A stretch of 64,000 nucleotides of DNA from Desmodus rotundus (lineage: Eukaryota; Chordata; Mammalia; Chiroptera; Phyllostomidae): positions 31,375,426 to 31,439,425 of the forward strand of contig NC_071398.1 in the NCBI RefSeq assembly GCF_022682495.2, given 5' to 3'. Position numbers and translations under genes: made by a program. The notes beneath the pieces are model-generated. The model ran no database searches and was not told where the DNA came from. It worked only from the letters and a program-made list of their open reading frames with translations. The first letter of the stretch is position 1; every line of letters starts with the position of its first letter. This document shows, one piece after another, positions 24,401-39,400 of the stretch.

Positions 24401-27400
24401 ATTCCACAGGGAGGGACCTCCCTGCAGAGACGACCCCCTCCCACCACCACTGCCTCTCAGGGCAGGCAGGGGCCAGGCTCTCATCTGCCTAGACATCTCT
24501 GCAGCTGACACGGGTAAACAGGTGGGAGGGAGGGCACCCAGGAAGGGAGTAGTTTACAGATGGGGCACTGGTGGGGGAGGGGGTGCTGATGTGTGGTGGC
24601 CCTGCCTCTGCGTGGGCTGTGGTTCTGAACAGGCCACAGCTGGGGCCTGCATGGGGGGCCACTGACAGTGTAACTCAGTCAGCCTACATAATGGGGACCC
24701 CAAGGCCAGCTACCAGCACAGGGAGCCCTCCTGCCACATGAGGGAGGTGGGAAGCTGATGCCTCCACCTCTCCAAGTGGGTCATTCCTGTTCAGGGCCTC
24801 GGCCTGATTCCGAGTCACTGCCCTGCCACAGCCCTGCCACTAAGACTCTCCAGGGACAGGCAGGACCCCCTCTAACCTCAAGAAAAGGGGCTCCCTTCTG
24901 AACTGTACCCCCAGACCTCGCAGGGCAGCCCCCATGCATGGTGACTCTCACTAGGTCATACAGGGTCCTCACTGTACCCCCGTGAGAGCTGCCCAGTCTG
25001 ACCCTGGACTCTGTGCCAGCAAGGGGCTCCTCTTGCACCATTCGCCAGAGTATCCACAGGTGGCCTTGCCACAAGGGTGCCCATCTGGGAGGGGTGCAGC
25101 CAGAAACAGACACAGTGACAGGACAGTTGGTGCTCTCCTCCAGCGCCGTTGCAGCAGGGCATAGGCCCTTGGGGTAGGTTGGGCCTTGCCGGCGGTGGGG
25201 GTGGGGGTGGAGGTATGCAAATGGCTCCTCTGTGCCAGAGGCCAAGGCTGGGAAAGGCCCAAGGCTGGCTGACAGCAGGGCTGGCCCCAGGCCCCAGGCA
25301 AGTACCTGCTTCTCCTCTGTGACCTTCCTTCTCTCACGTAGAAAGTAGAAACAGCATTTCTGCCCCCCCCACCCCAGGTGACTATGAAGATCCAATGAGA
25401 TAGGTAGGCGTGTGCTCCTCAGGGGCTGGTGGGGGGGCTCTCTGGAGAACAGGTGGATATTGGAGGTGGGGGAATATGCGGGGAGAGGCAAGCTGGCTTC
25501 AGGAATGCGTTCACTGTAAAACCTGGTTCCTGGAATGTGCGGAGGAGGAAGTCTGAACAGTCCCCTCACACTATCTGCCTGACCCCACAAGGGGTCGGGC
25601 CTCTGGGACCCGCTGATTAGCACAGAGAGGGATTGGCGTTAGGCTCTAGGTAAACAAAGATGCTCCATGACCTGAAGCCACTCCCACACCCACCCCTACC
25701 CCTGAATTCCAGGCTAAATGATATGACTAGGTTCCTATAGACGTGGCCCCATTCCACAGCACAGGGATTTCTACAGAGGCGGTGTCGCTGGCAGCACCTG
25801 AAATGATGGGCACGATGAGGCCACACTTCGCAGAGGACTCTCCTGGGAGGGAACACAGGCCTCTCAGCCAGGCTGCACCCCTCCTCCTCCAGACCACAAG
25901 CCTGGGCCACCTGGGTCCCCTCACACAGACAGAGCCCCCAGCACTGGCCACCAGACAGGGCCTCTCCAGCCCTCAACAGCAACCCTACTCTAGCCACCAG
26001 GGGCCCAGGGCCAGGGTGGCCACCTCGCTCCTCCTCACAGAGGACAGAGGGTGAGAGAGCATGACACAGAGCTCCTACGAGAGCGCCCATAGCCAGTCCA
26101 GAAAGCTGGCTCCCACGTTGGAGTGTGTAAGCTATGACTTAGGATCTGAATCTACCTCAGGGCCCCAGATAACAAGCACATATGGACCAGCCCATGTGTG
26201 TTAGGTGTGATCAGAAACCCAGTAATGCAAACAGGTGGGACCTGAGCCAGAGAATCCACAGAGGGACATCCAGTGCAAAGGCCCTGGGGTGGAAATGAGC
26301 TGGAAGCTGTCAGGGGACTCAGAGAGCGCAGGGGGCAAGCAGTGAGGCAGGACAGGCTGTGACACATGGCACAGGCCATGTGTAGTATCTGGGTCTCCAT
26401 CACAGGAGACTGGACCCTCCCACAGTCCCCGTCAGCCAGCAGGCCATGACGCTTTCCCAACAAGTTCTTCACTGTGACAAAACTTGGTGTGACCCACTTC
26501 ACAGAGCTGTGGTTATCAAAGTGGGCTCCCAGGCCACACCGTTAGTACACCTGGGTATTTGGTGGTAACGCAGACTCTCAGGCCCCCCAGACCTGTGGGG
26601 GCAGGCCCTGCGATCTGCGTTGTGACACCCCAGGGAGACATGGAGAACCTACGGAGGGACGATGACCTCAGGAGCTGGAAGGACATGGGTGCGTATTTCT
26701 TCCAGCTCAAAAGGGACAAGCAACCAATTATTCATCGCAATCTATTTGCCACAACCTGTCTTTTGATGGGTGGTGTCCAACCTGACAGTGTGACCTGGGC
26801 CTCCCCTAGAAGGACAAAAACCGTCTGTCTGGTTATGTGGTAGGGGCACGTGTCCTTCAGCTCTCTGTCTGCTGCCTTCTCACCAGTCCCACCTCTCTCC
26901 AGAGTAGACGTGAGTCCTCCTTGAGGATGGCCCACAAAAGCCAGGCCCAGAAGCAGCGGGGGCTTCCAAAGAGTTCCTGGGCTACGTACCCCTTCTAGCG
27001 GCCACCTGCCCAAACAGGGAGTCCACCCCAGGCAGAGCTGGCCCCAAGTCTCCTTCTCGGCTCAGGAAATAGGACACAAGATTGGGGTGCTGACTCAGAG
27101 TCCCACCCTGTGACTCAGCAGGCCCCCAGCACCCCAAGTCCCTTGGCCTGTCTGGTATGGCAGGCCCTGTTCCCTAAGGCCCTTAACAATGCCTAGTGAG
27201 GAATGCCACCTGACCACTTCCTGCTGGCAGGTAGGGGCGGGGTCACTGGCTCCTAAGAGCAGCCTAGCCAAGTAGGAGAGGAGGGCTGCAGGCCCCTTCA
27301 GAGCCCTGACCTGCAGGGGTGAAGAAGCTGGGTGGGGAGGGTGTCTCTGTCTGGCTGTTAGGAAGGGGCTCTCACCACACATGCATATTTCGGCAGGAGA

Positions 27401-30400
27401 CTCAGCCTGCCTGCCTGGTGCCACAGTTTCCCCTTTGGTCAAACAGGACACTTGCCCTTTGACCATTGTACTCCCCAGCAGACGCCCACCCCAGCACAGC
27501 ACCGGTCCCCAGGAGGCACCCCACAAATGTGTGACTGAGAGGGCACCTTGCAGAGGCAGGTGTGAGGACCAGCTGACAGGTGACACCTGGGTGCCCTTGG
27601 AGGACCTGATATGCTATTTCCATTCTGGATGAGGGCATGGGGTCAGAGGACTTGCCTGAAAGCTTGGAGGTGTGGCCAGAGATGTCACCTGTAGATTGGC
27701 TCACAGTTTGTGTTTTCTTAGAGTAGCAGGTTGGGTGCCGTTGTAACAGAATGGCTTAGGTGTGGCGGTTCATTGTACATGTCAATTTGGGTGCCGCGTT
27801 TCATTGAACATGTCTGTGTTTGCTGCGAAGGTATGTTTTAGTTGGGATTAACATTTCAATCTGTCCACTCTGAGTAGAGCAGGTGACTCTGCACAAGGTG
27901 GGTAGGCCACAATCAGGATGAAAGCCTTAAAAACAAAGACTGAGTCCCCCTGGAGACAAAGGAAATCTCCAGGAGGCTGCCTTGCAGAATTTAGACCCAA
28001 GAGTATCAACTCTCGCCTAGATTTCCAGCCTGCTGGGCTGCCCTGCATATTTCAGACTTGCGAGCCCCCCAACTGTGTGAGCCAGTTCCTTACAGTAAAT
28101 CTGCCTTGGCTGCTGTGGCTCAGTGGATTGAGTGCCGGCCTACAAACCAAAGGGTCACTAGTTTGATTCCCACTCAGGGCACATGCCTGGGTTGTGGGCC
28201 AGGTCCCCAGTGGGGAGCGTGAGAGGCAACCACACATTGATGTTTCTCTCCCTCTCTTTAAACTATAAATCAATCAATCAATCAATCAATCTCTCTGTCT
28301 CGTGCAGGTATAGGTGTGTATACACACATATAAATATTAAGTATGTATTATACCTTACTTAAGATGTCATATCTGTCTGTATCCTCTTGGTTCTGTTTCT
28401 CTGGAGAACCCCGATTGATTCAGCTGATTTTGAGGTTCTGCACTGTGAACACCAGCCTGGCCCACCTGTGTCTGAAGTTCAGATGCTGCTCTTGCACAGC
28501 TGTGTGGCTTCAGGGCTGGGGGTGGACAGGGTGCCGGGGGCCCCCACATGTTCTCTGGAAATTCAACAAGCTCATGAAGTGACCAAGGGAAAAATCAACA
28601 CAGTCTGCTCATAACAAGCAGCCTGGCCCCACCCCCAGGAAACCAGCCCTTGGAACAGCAGCCCAGCCCTTGCTGCTCTGAGCATCCAAGGGCATGACCA
28701 GCGCAGGTCTGGCAAGATGGCCAGCGGCCTCCCCGGCTTGAACCCTGGACTCCATCAGGCCAGAAGTGGGCCTCAGTTTCCCTTCTGCAAGAAAGATCAC
28801 AGACCAGCTACATAACTTTCACTTTCCTTTTCCTCATTTTCAGAAGTTTTTTTTAGATGCAGGGAATTACAAAAAGAAATAAGCATTGAGTCCCTCTCCT
28901 ACTGGTACCATCTGTCTGTCTTGCAAGATTCTCCACCTAATGTGTCTTTTACCAAATGAAACTTCGCCGACTACGGTGGAGTTCCCTTTGCTCATCTCCT
29001 CACAGTTCCTCTCCCCTCCGCTAGAAAAGAATACTCATGAATTTTGAGATGACCTTCCAGAACAGAGCCACTTCTGATCTCTGGAATTCCATCCGGGTTC
29101 ATTTCTATGGGGCATTCCGGCCTGCATCTGTGGCCTCTCTGGGGCCTCAAAGCGTGCTGGCCTTCCTGAGCCAGGCGCCGTGCCACCAAGGAGGTGCCAA
29201 CCTCGCCGGGGTTCCTGCGGGCCCATCTTGGTCACTCCCAATTTTTGAGAGAGTAGAACACAGAGGCCCCAGCCGGCTGCCCAGCGAAGTCCTGCTGAGG
29301 GGGGCAGAGGCCTGGACAGCTCAGGATGAGAGCGGAAGCAGGGCAAGCCCTGTCCTTCTGCATAAGCAGGCCACAGGGCTTTCTCCCCTCTTAAATCAGC
29401 TTTGCCACTTCCAGAAGCATGAAGCCCGGGCCTGCTGAGAAGCGGCTGATGGGGAAGCTGGCTTTGCTGGAAAACACACTCCCCACGCCTCATCTCTCTC
29501 ATACCTTGAAAGTACAATGCCATCAACTCTCAGCCAGGCAAGGTGCCGGCTGCACTCACAGGAGGAGCCGTGTTGGAGGCAGGCCCCACTGCTATCCGCT
29601 TGTGAGGAGGGACTGTGCTTGGGGAAGGAAGGTCCCCACAGGTCACAAGCCAAGGCCACACAACCAGTGAGTGACAGAGCCAGGCTGGACCAGCTCGCTC
29701 CGAGCTGGGTCTTTAACTGTGGGGCAGTCCCCCTCATAGGACACAGAGCAAAGAGGGAAGCCAGGGGATTCGACAGCTCCCATCGCTGGCAGGACAAAAC
29801 CCACTCTCCCTCACTCAACTCTCCACCCCCACCAGACTCCCAAACTTGCCCATGTCTTCCTGGCAACTGGACTCTTTCCTAAAGCGGCCACACAGCTCCC
29901 ACACGCAGGCCCCCTCCCCGCGTACATGGGCCAGGCATGCCCCTCACCTGCCTAGCTCTCCACCACCTCCTTAACTCAATGTACCCTCCAGACTGAGACT
30001 TGCCAAGGGGACTCATGAACCTCTAAGTTCTGGGTTGTCTTGGGGGTGTCCTCCTGGGGAGAGGGGCCAAGGTGCCTGCTAGCTCCCACAGGCCATTATC
30101 ACCCAAAGATCGGTCCAGCATTGCAGATGTCCAGAAAGGGCCAGCATGGAGTCTCCTCCTCCAGCACAGTGCTTTTGGAGCTGCTGGTGGGCCATGCAGC
30201 CCCTCCGCCCACAGCCTCCTGGGCCCTCAGACAAAACCACCATGGGCCCGCTGGCTCCTGGGGATGGAGTGATCTCCCCAGATGAGAGGAGAACCTGATT
30301 AAGCAGCCACTTAAGAGCAGAGAGTGGCATTCCCTGCAGCCTAAGGGAGGCAGCGGGTGGGGACAGGGCAGTCCTAGCTAAAGCTATACATTCAGTTCCT

Positions 30401-33400
30401 GGAAAAAGAGGAGAGACAGAAAAGACCGACACAGCCATCTCACCCACCACATCCTGTTTTTATGGAAAACTAATCTAATTCCTAACAGCAAAGCAAGCAG
30501 CAGACATCCTCAGGGGTCCCAAGAGGCCATGATGAACGGGACCCAAGAGGTGGGAAGGCTCCCATGGTCCAGCGGGTCAGAGCCAGCGGCCCGTTCCTGC
30601 CAGCCCCACCCGGCACCAAGAGCCCCCACCCCAGGGAGGCCAGAGATCAATGGCCCCTTCTCAGCAGCAAGGATCGGGCTGGCCCTCATCCACACACCCC
30701 AATCTCAGCTGCACCCTGCTCCCAAAAGGCCCCTGTCCCTTTGGGACTGTTGCCCACGATGGCAGGTCAGAAAGCAGCAGAGAGTCCACAAGTCTTGAGG
30801 ACATGCTTCTGAGCTTGGTGGCCTAGTGGCTACAGGACTAGGGCTTTGGAGTCAGAATAGCCTTGGCTGGAGGCCTGGCCCCACTTCTGTGGGATGTGTG
30901 ACCTCTCTGAGCCCCAATTTCCTCATCTGTATTGTAGGAATGCTAACCCCGTCCACCTCCAAGGTACAAAGAGTGGTGCCCTGTAGAGAGCTGGGGGCAC
31001 GTTGGCGGTATTAGAATTGATTCTTATTGCTACAGTATCGGTGTTGTTTTCTTTATTAACATGAAGAGCAGTTTCTCTCCCCGACCTGGGGATGAGCCTG
31101 TGCTCAATCCTGGAGGCTGAAGGCTACAGTCAGAAACAGCCACGATCCAAAGCCACGGAGCCCTAGGACTGAAGTTGGGCCTCGCACCCACCTTCCCATC
31201 ACTGCCCCTGACCACAGACACCCTTCCAGACCCCTTCTCCTGCGGGGCAGGGATGAGCCTTTGGAAACTTGCAGGCTCCAGTCAACACCAGGAGGGAGGC
31301 TGAGAATGGCAGTGGGCAGCCCCCCCCCCGCCCCAGGCCTGCGCTGTGTTCCCAGGGTCTCCCGAACCAGGGCCAGGACTTGTGGCTCCTGTGTGCCTCC
31401 CCCAGCTGCTGCAGCCAATGGCAGGAAGCCCATGAAAGACAGAGAACAGGAGAGCCAGGTGAGCCCAAGATGGGGGCCAGGGAGGCCTGGTGTCACCTGC
31501 ACTCAAGCGGTGCCCAGCAGGCCTCAGACACCCGCTTCCAACTGCTCCCCAGGTTGTCCCTCTCAGCTGGGGTGGATCTGAATGCCAGGTACAGCCCCCA
31601 CCTACATGCAGGCACGCTCACTGGCACCAGCCACACTGGCTGGGCTCCCTCCCCACCCACTCTGCTGGCCAAACGTGACAATTCCATCCTCACAGGCTTG
31701 GCCTGAGCAAGTACTGTGGACCCTGAGTGGGCACAGACAGGCCACAAGTGTGACACCCATTCCCAGTGAGTAGTCCCCCGGTCCTCTGTGCCCTGATCCA
31801 ACTGCACAGCCACCCTCCTATGACCGGCTGCCTGGGCCCCAGAGCTGACTTCTGGCTCCTGTCCTTTCCAGCTGTGAAACTTAGAACTTGCTTAACCTTT
31901 TCAAGATGTGACCTTCGTCCCTATAATACAGCTGATTCAGTGGCTTCCCCAAGAGGCCACAAGACGGGAAGCCAAGAGCAGGGCTTGCCCTCAGGCACTC
32001 AGTCAGGGGCCCAAGGATGGCGGGGGGCTCTGGAGCTTGTGCAGGGCACCCCCGTCTTGTTCCTTCCATTAGCCAATGCCCAACCCTGTCTTGGGAGCAC
32101 AGGGAGCTGCCTTGTGAGGCCTCGTTCTTTGCCTTGGAGCTTCCCAGCCAAAGCCGGTGATGTTCCACAGGGTGTGGAGCCAGGTCTCCTTCCTTGAGGA
32201 GGGCATGAGAAGACACTCCCCCCTGTTGCCAACACTCTAAAGAGATGGGAGAAGTGGCCGTCAGCACCAGGGCTCCAGGTCACGGGCCGGGATGAGCTCG
32301 CCCGAACCATTCCCTTCCTGCCTGAACTGGGGAGGACCTTCTGCCAGCAGCCCACAAAGTCGGCCACTCAGTGCCTTCACCGCTGTTCTGTCGGAGCAGC
32401 CAGCAGCCCATGACTCAGCAAGACCCAGCAGACTCCACTGTTCCTGCCTGAGCTGGCCTAAAGTTGGGTGCCGTCACCCCACCAGCCCCTGCCTTGGCAG
32501 CAGGATGACACCAAACTGCTGGACAACTCTGTGCCTCAGATTCTTCACTGGTGAGGCCACTGACATGCCCAAGGGCTCTGACGAAGAGCTGCTCGGTCAC
32601 ACTGCGTGGTGTGCAACTGTATCCTGGCCAGGCTCCGTGATGACGTGGAAGGCAGCCCTGCTGGTCCTGAGAGGTGGGTGACTAAGAGGCTGGTCATCAC
32701 ATTTTCAGCAAAAGCAGTGAGGGTGTGGGAGAGGCAGCACTAGCCCCGCCTCTCACACAGGTGAGCTTCACAAGGTATTTCTTCTACCCACAGCACCTGG
32801 TGGGTTGTGCCCAGGGCCACGAGGCCAAGCAGAGCAGACACTAATCTTACAAGTGGACATTAAAACAACTTGGCCTTGGAGAGACCCCATGGTGGAAGGG
32901 TGGCTGCTGGTGTTGAGTACCTGGTGGAACAGGCTCTGCTCCAAAAGGCCTGCCTGCAGCACGGCGGGCAGCTGTGTCTAACTTTTACAGGCGAACCCTT
33001 AAAGGCCCAGAGATGCTGAGTGACTTGCCCCAGGGCACCCAGCAGAAGTGAGAGAACCTGGAGCCTGGTCAGGCTGGAAGGGGAGAGACAAGAAGGTGGC
33101 GGGAAGCTTTCCATCCCGCCGTCTCTGCTCCATGGGCACCCGCCCCACCCAGCAGGCAGAGGACGGTATGTGGCCTCTTCAACCACTGGTTCTGAGACTC
33201 TCCCTGCCCAGCCACTCCTGGGCGTACAGACCATACATACTCAGGCTTGAATCCCAGCACGGCCAAGCCCTGGAGTGCCCCAGTGGCCACTGTCAGGTTG
33301 TAGAAGGAGTCGCCCCAAGATGTGCCTCTGTGGTGTGTGGATTATTTTGAGCTAAAGGCAAGTGAGACCCTAGAGGCACAACAGATACTTCTGTTCCCCC

Positions 33401-36400
33401 TTAACTACTCAAGAATTTAAATTAGGGGCCTTACCCAAAACAGATTATCAGAGGTAATTTTTTTTTAAATCAATCTATCAGCAGGGCATTCATCTGCAAA
33501 CTGACCCTCTGCTCTCACCACCCTGCAGTGACCTCCCTCCCCTCTGAAGCCCCAAAGTGCCCGACCTCATCCTTTGCTCAGAATGCCGTACGCACCTCAT
33601 TCCCTCCGTCTCCGAACCTGTTATATATGTGGGGTCTCTGACTCTCTCAGGTTCAATATGTGGGTTCCTGTACATACTATCTCATTCAATGTGGCTATTT
33701 TCTCCTGTTAACCTGTCTCATGTTGATTTAATCACTAGACCAGCTGAAAGAAGCTAGGAGTATAGAAGAGTTTCTTCCTCTCCCCATCCAGGATGAGGCA
33801 GAAGTCTTGGTTACCTGAGGTCCTAAGGCCGCCCCAGTGGGCCCCCACTCCCCATCGGTGCACAGAGCAGGCCAGGACAGAGCAAGGACCCACAGCAGTG
33901 ACATAGGCAGTGACAACGACCAAACACCTGATGCCCTGGGAGGTTCTGGCTGCAGACTTGACTCCCCTCCCGGCTGCCAGCATGACCACCCCAACACAGG
34001 TGAGACCCGAGTCTAGCACCTCTGCCTCCACAGGCTGACACCTCTCATCTGTGGTGAGAGCTGGGTACCAGCAGCAGAAATCCGGACCCTCAGCATGGCA
34101 GCAAGCGAGGATGCTACTGGTGTGCCCATTGCCGGGTGTCTAGGGTAGCCGTGTGGGGTTCTATGGCCTGGCCACCGGCAGGAGCTGCCACTAAGAACAC
34201 AGTGCAATGAAGAAACTAGCCTCAAGTTACAAGTGACCAGCCTCTGAAGAGACGCTAGGGCGTGAGTGCCCTGGAGGCTGGCTCACACCACCAGGCCCCT
34301 TGCTCCCAGGCAGGCCCCAGTCTGGGGGTGGGGGGGAGGAGGAAGGGAAGAAGCACAGCTCCAGGCTTTCCCCATGAGATGGCTCCAGCGACCTGTCATC
34401 TCCACCTCTGAGGGCTGACCTTCAGCAGCTCCTGCCCATGTCCTTAAAGTCACCCTGTGCCAAGGCTAAGCTCCTGAGGCTGCCCTGGCTGAGAAGTGTC
34501 ACAAGCAGCACTATCCCCCAACAAGGGCCACTTCATCTCAAAAGCCCTCAGCCCTCCTGCACAGGGCCCGCCCCACAGGCACAGGCACCGCCACACAAGT
34601 GCTGGCCCAGGCTCCCAGCCCCGGGGAGGCCTGGGAATGTCCCTCAGGCTCTGGAATGTGATGCAGCCTGTCCAGACCAGGAGCCTCTCCAGCCTCCTCT
34701 GAAGGCAGCAATTAATCACTCCCCCATCTCCAGCCCTGCAGGGTCAGGGTCTCCTCCCCGTGGGTCTCCTCGATTCAGATAGGGACTCCAAAGGAACACA
34801 TCTCCCTTGGATCCTTGCAAATAACTCGTGGCTTCCAGCCTTCATCCCTTGCTCTCCAGGACAGGGACCTGAGGCGGAGGCGGGGACAAGAGTGGGACAG
34901 CACGGCGGTCCAACAGCAGAGAGCTAAGAGGGACACCTGAATGGGGAACCGCGGGAAGCAAGGTTTACCCACCCAGTCCGGGGGCCAGGGAGGAGAAAGG
35001 GCGGGAGAAGAGGGGCCTTGCTCTGGGAAAAGGGGTGAGTGGGTGGAAGTCAGGCGGGAGGCCAGACTCTGGTGAGTGGAGCAAACTCCCTCCGTGTGTG
35101 GTCTCCCAAAAGCCTAGGTTTTGTTTATTCAATATACTCCAGGCCTCACTCTGGTAGGATTGAGACAGTGGCCCCCGACCCCCTGACTCCGAACTGGAGT
35201 GTCTCCACCCGCAACCCCCAGGATGCAAAGCAACAAGGGCAAGAGTCGGTGGGTGGTAGGTGGGCACCGCCTCTGCAGGAGAGAAAAGAATCAGCGTCCC
35301 GTGGCTTCCTTAGGCGCAAGACACGCAGACAGAGGGACCTTAAGCTCACCACCCACCCTCCACGTCCAGGACCCATGCAGAGTGACCTCCAGGCCAGATA
35401 ACACTCTATACTTTGCTTCTGTGCTAATGTCATCCTCACGAGGTCACTTAGGTGCCCATCTGCCAGGATGAGAAACAGGCAGGAGAGTTGTTGCCAAGGC
35501 CACAGAGCAAACACACTCAGGCGCCGGATCACACAGCCAGCCCCTGGAAAAAGGAGGCTGCTGCCCTGAAGGTCCCCTCAGCCTCCACCCCTGGCCCCAC
35601 AGGGGGCCTCAAGCCACAGTCCCACACCTCCTGCAAGTCCCCCACATCCCTCCAGGACTGACAAACCCCTGCTCCTGATCTTTGGAGATTAGGGCGCAGT
35701 CCGGCCACTTTTCCCCAGCTGGGCAGGTCTGCACTGACTGATAGGTCTGGGATGCAGCTCCTGCAGTGAGATAGGAAGTGCCTCCAGGCAGGGCTCAGAG
35801 CTAGTGGAGCTGGCCTGAACAGCAGAAAGCGTGGCCTCATGCAATGAGCCTATCGCAGTCCCTGCCTATGTCCCATTGCCACCCCCACCTGGCCTGACTA
35901 AGCCATAATAACATCAGCAAGGACTTGAATGTGGCCAAGGGGAGCCACCAAGACCCCGCCCAGGCACTGGTCTCTGAGAAGCAGGTGGGTGTCTCTCCAC
36001 ACAAAGCGAAGGAGAAACAGGTGTGAGTGTTTGCTGTGCCACCGGCTCCCAGGAGGACAGGAGGAAGCAGGAGTCGCAGTGCTGACCCCAGGGAGGTGTG
36101 GCCGTCCTGGACAAGGACAGGCTCCAAGAACCCACATGGCAGCTCATCTCCTAGGGAGATGCTGGAGAGTGACAGGGCTGCACAGGGCTCCGTGGAGGAT
36201 CAAACAAGACAGGACCCACAGGGCCAGGTGGAGGTGCACTCGCCAAGCACCTAGGTGCAGTGTCTGCTCGGGAGTTTTTCCTGAGGGGAAACAGAGAGAA
36301 GGAAACATGACCAGCACCCAAAGATGGCCACTGCACTCCTGGGAACCTCAGGGGATGGTGGGCCAGGAGCCCCAGATGTCACTTTGCAGAGACTGAAAGG

Positions 36401-39400
36401 AACCCACTTCATCCAACAGGCGGCCCAGGGAGGCTGTGCTTAAGATGACAGAGCAGGAGTCCCAGCCATGCCCACAACACCCAGGACGAGGGCAAGTGAG
36501 CGAGGGTTAGTCCCCACAGACAGCAGAACAAGAACCTGGGAGGGGGTCTGAGAGCTGAGGGTGAGGGACGGACACAGGGCACAGGTGAAGGCAAGGAAGC
36601 AGGAAGCTCGGGAGGGGATCGGCCCCGTGGTAGCGGCCGGTCCACCTGCCAGGAAAATCTGAGAGAGGTCCCAGTGCCAGGTGCCCAGCCACAGCCACCC
36701 TCCCAGTGTTCTGGCACGGGGAACTGGCCATCTAAGCAAAGCACGTGACAAGCTAAGGGGACTTGCAGTTAACACACCTGCTCTGATAAAGACATCATTC
36801 AGAAAATGATTAGAATCAGTAAGCCACGGGTGGGGAAAATACAGGATTGGCCAAAAGTAAGTTTACAGTTGTTCATATGGAAAATAATACAATTACTAAA
36901 TAATACAACAAACTGTTTTTGCGTACTCACAGCTGCAGACCTACTTTTGCCTGAACTGTATTTGCAGCATATAGCTGGCAAAGACCTAAAACCTAGAATC
37001 CATAAAGAACTCCCCTGAGTCAGGTATGAAGAGACAAGCAACAAATTTTTAAAAGCGGGTGAAAGACTTTGAGACTCATCACAAAAGACACCAAAGGTGA
37101 TTAACATCAGGGTGATAGAGATTAAAGGTACTACCTCATCCTACGAACCAGCTAAAATCAGGGGCCTCAGCACCAGGCGTGTGGGAGCGGAAACAATGCA
37201 ACCTGGAGAACTAGGCAAGCCCACGCCCAGGAGTGTAGGAGTGAATGAAATTTAGCATGTGTCCACAGAGAAGCACACTGGCAGCCTGGCCCGTCATCGC
37301 CAACCAGAACAGAGCACGGACAAATGTGGCAGGTACAACAGGACCACTAACGCGCACTCAAAAGGAAGGTGCCACTGACCACCTGGACCAACTGTGGCAA
37401 CTCTACACTGAGCAAATGCACCAGACACAGAAGCACACGGCGCTGGTGGTCCCTGGAACGTGAACCCCAAGTTCAGGCAAAGCTGATGTAGGACGACAGA
37501 AGGCAGAGTCATGGGGGATGGCCAGAAGAGGGCTTGGGGCAGAAGTGACCCCTATTTCATTTGGGGAAGTGCTTATACGAACGTACTCAACTGTCGAAAC
37601 TCACCAAGCAGGACGCCGAGGGTTTGGGCGCTTTAAAGTTTGTTCGTGATATCTTGGCTAAAGACACGCACTGACTAAGTGCTGTCCTCCACTGAGGACT
37701 ATGTCAGGACCCCCAAAGCTTAACACAAGACCTGGCTTCAGGCAGTCTCCAAACACATTTGGCAAGGGAATAAAGGTGGCAGAAGGCAGCAGAGTGCCCC
37801 ATGTCTGGAAAGAAGGAGGGGCAGCCACAGGAAAATGGCAGCAAAGGGAACAGCCAGCAGGCCCCCAGGGCAAGAACAAGTTCAGGGTGTTGGGGGACAA
37901 GACAGAAGCTGGGTGTTTGTAGGGGATGAGGCACAGCCAGAGGAAGGCACTGGGGAGTCACCCAATACACGGACAGGTTGAAGGCACAGGGGTCCAGGCT
38001 TCCTGAGAAGCAGGGGTGTCATGGCAGGAGCCCTGGCTCTGGGGACAGGCAGACCTGCTGCCAACTACCATCTGCCTCCAAGACATCACCCCCATGTCCT
38101 CATCCATGAGATGCAGTCACTACCTCCCACCTATTAGGAGACGCGAGCATGCTCCCTGACTGTAGAGTGCTAATAGCAGCAGCGGCAGGCAGGGAAATTG
38201 GGGAGCCCCCCTGAGCGGAGACCAGAAGAGTGGGACTTTCATGTGGGCAGTGGGCAGTTCTCAGGGCCTTACATGGGGGAGCTGCTGCTCAGACATCTCA
38301 GGAAGGCCATTTGGGATGAATCTGGATACAGAGCTGGCGCCTGGGGCTGGGAGGGCAGGGAGGCCGTCCGCGTGTCCCAGCCTAGGGTGTGATGGCAGCG
38401 AACATGAATGGAGATTGCAGGAGTCGGGAGGCGAGTGGCACAGAGTTAGAGAAACAATGCAGAGGTTTGTGCCCGAGTGGCCAGCCGGCTGGAGGAGGCA
38501 GCAAGACAATTTCAGGGGCTGGGAGACAGAGCGAGGTCAGGCATGGGCTGCTCACACTGCAGGTGGAGACCAAGGGCAGGGAGTTCAGGAGGGGCTGGGG
38601 CGAAAAGGCACCTAGCCCACCAGGTCCCAACCGCACCTGCACTGTAGGTTGCCAGGGCTCACTCACACCCACAGGCAGACCTCAGGCGGTTTGGGAGGCC
38701 TGCTCCTTTGTGAAACAGCACAGGAGCACACCGCCCCACCCCTCCCCCCAGAGGGGAGATATAGACACACACAGTACAAAGCCCGGGGCTCAGGAGCTCC
38801 TGACAGCTACTGGCCTGCAGTGGTCCTTACCAAGCCTAGCCTTCGGGGAATGAAAAGGAAAGATAAACAGCTTAGTGAGAGTAGTGAATGGATGACTTAG
38901 TTTCCCTTTCAAAAATTCCTTTCAGGTCGTTATAATGATGTGCTGGTAGAATGGTGTTTTAACCGTAAACAGAAATCAAGTGAATGGGAGGGAGGGAGGG
39001 AAATAGGGAGATCGCAGCAATGCCTGCACAGAGGCAGAACGGGGCCCGCCCCACAGAGGAGTTGGGGTGTGATGGGGGTCCCAGCCCACAGGCCACAGGT
39101 GCTGGTGGTTCCAAGAGGTGAGACTGAGACCCAGGCCTGAGGCCAGTCAGTGGCACTCCTCCACAGAGAGGGTCCCCTGCCTTGGGAGCCCACACCTGGC
39201 CCTCTCCTGCTTTGCCCTCCGCTCCCGGCCACAATCACAAGCCTTTGGTTGCTTATGGAGGCCTGAGGAATCCATTTATGTGACATTTTTATTATTTTGT
39301 TTCCCTTAGAGGATACACAGGAAGGCCTTTGAAGGGCAGGGGAAGCAAGGAGAGCTGGGGGAGGGACAGGCCTAGCTGGCACACCTGGGCGCTGCTGGGT

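Noticed and set aside
24781..25623. 280-codon open frame on the minus strand, the longest in the window
   Set aside because: Compositionally biased (P, G, R, W, S), no domain or membrane pattern, no splice context, and it lies in GC-rich intron 1 where long chance frames are expected.
36806..37018. Short open frame over the MITE/L1 junction
   Set aside because: It spans a nonautonomous transposon and decayed L1; no intact transposase or reverse transcriptase motif.
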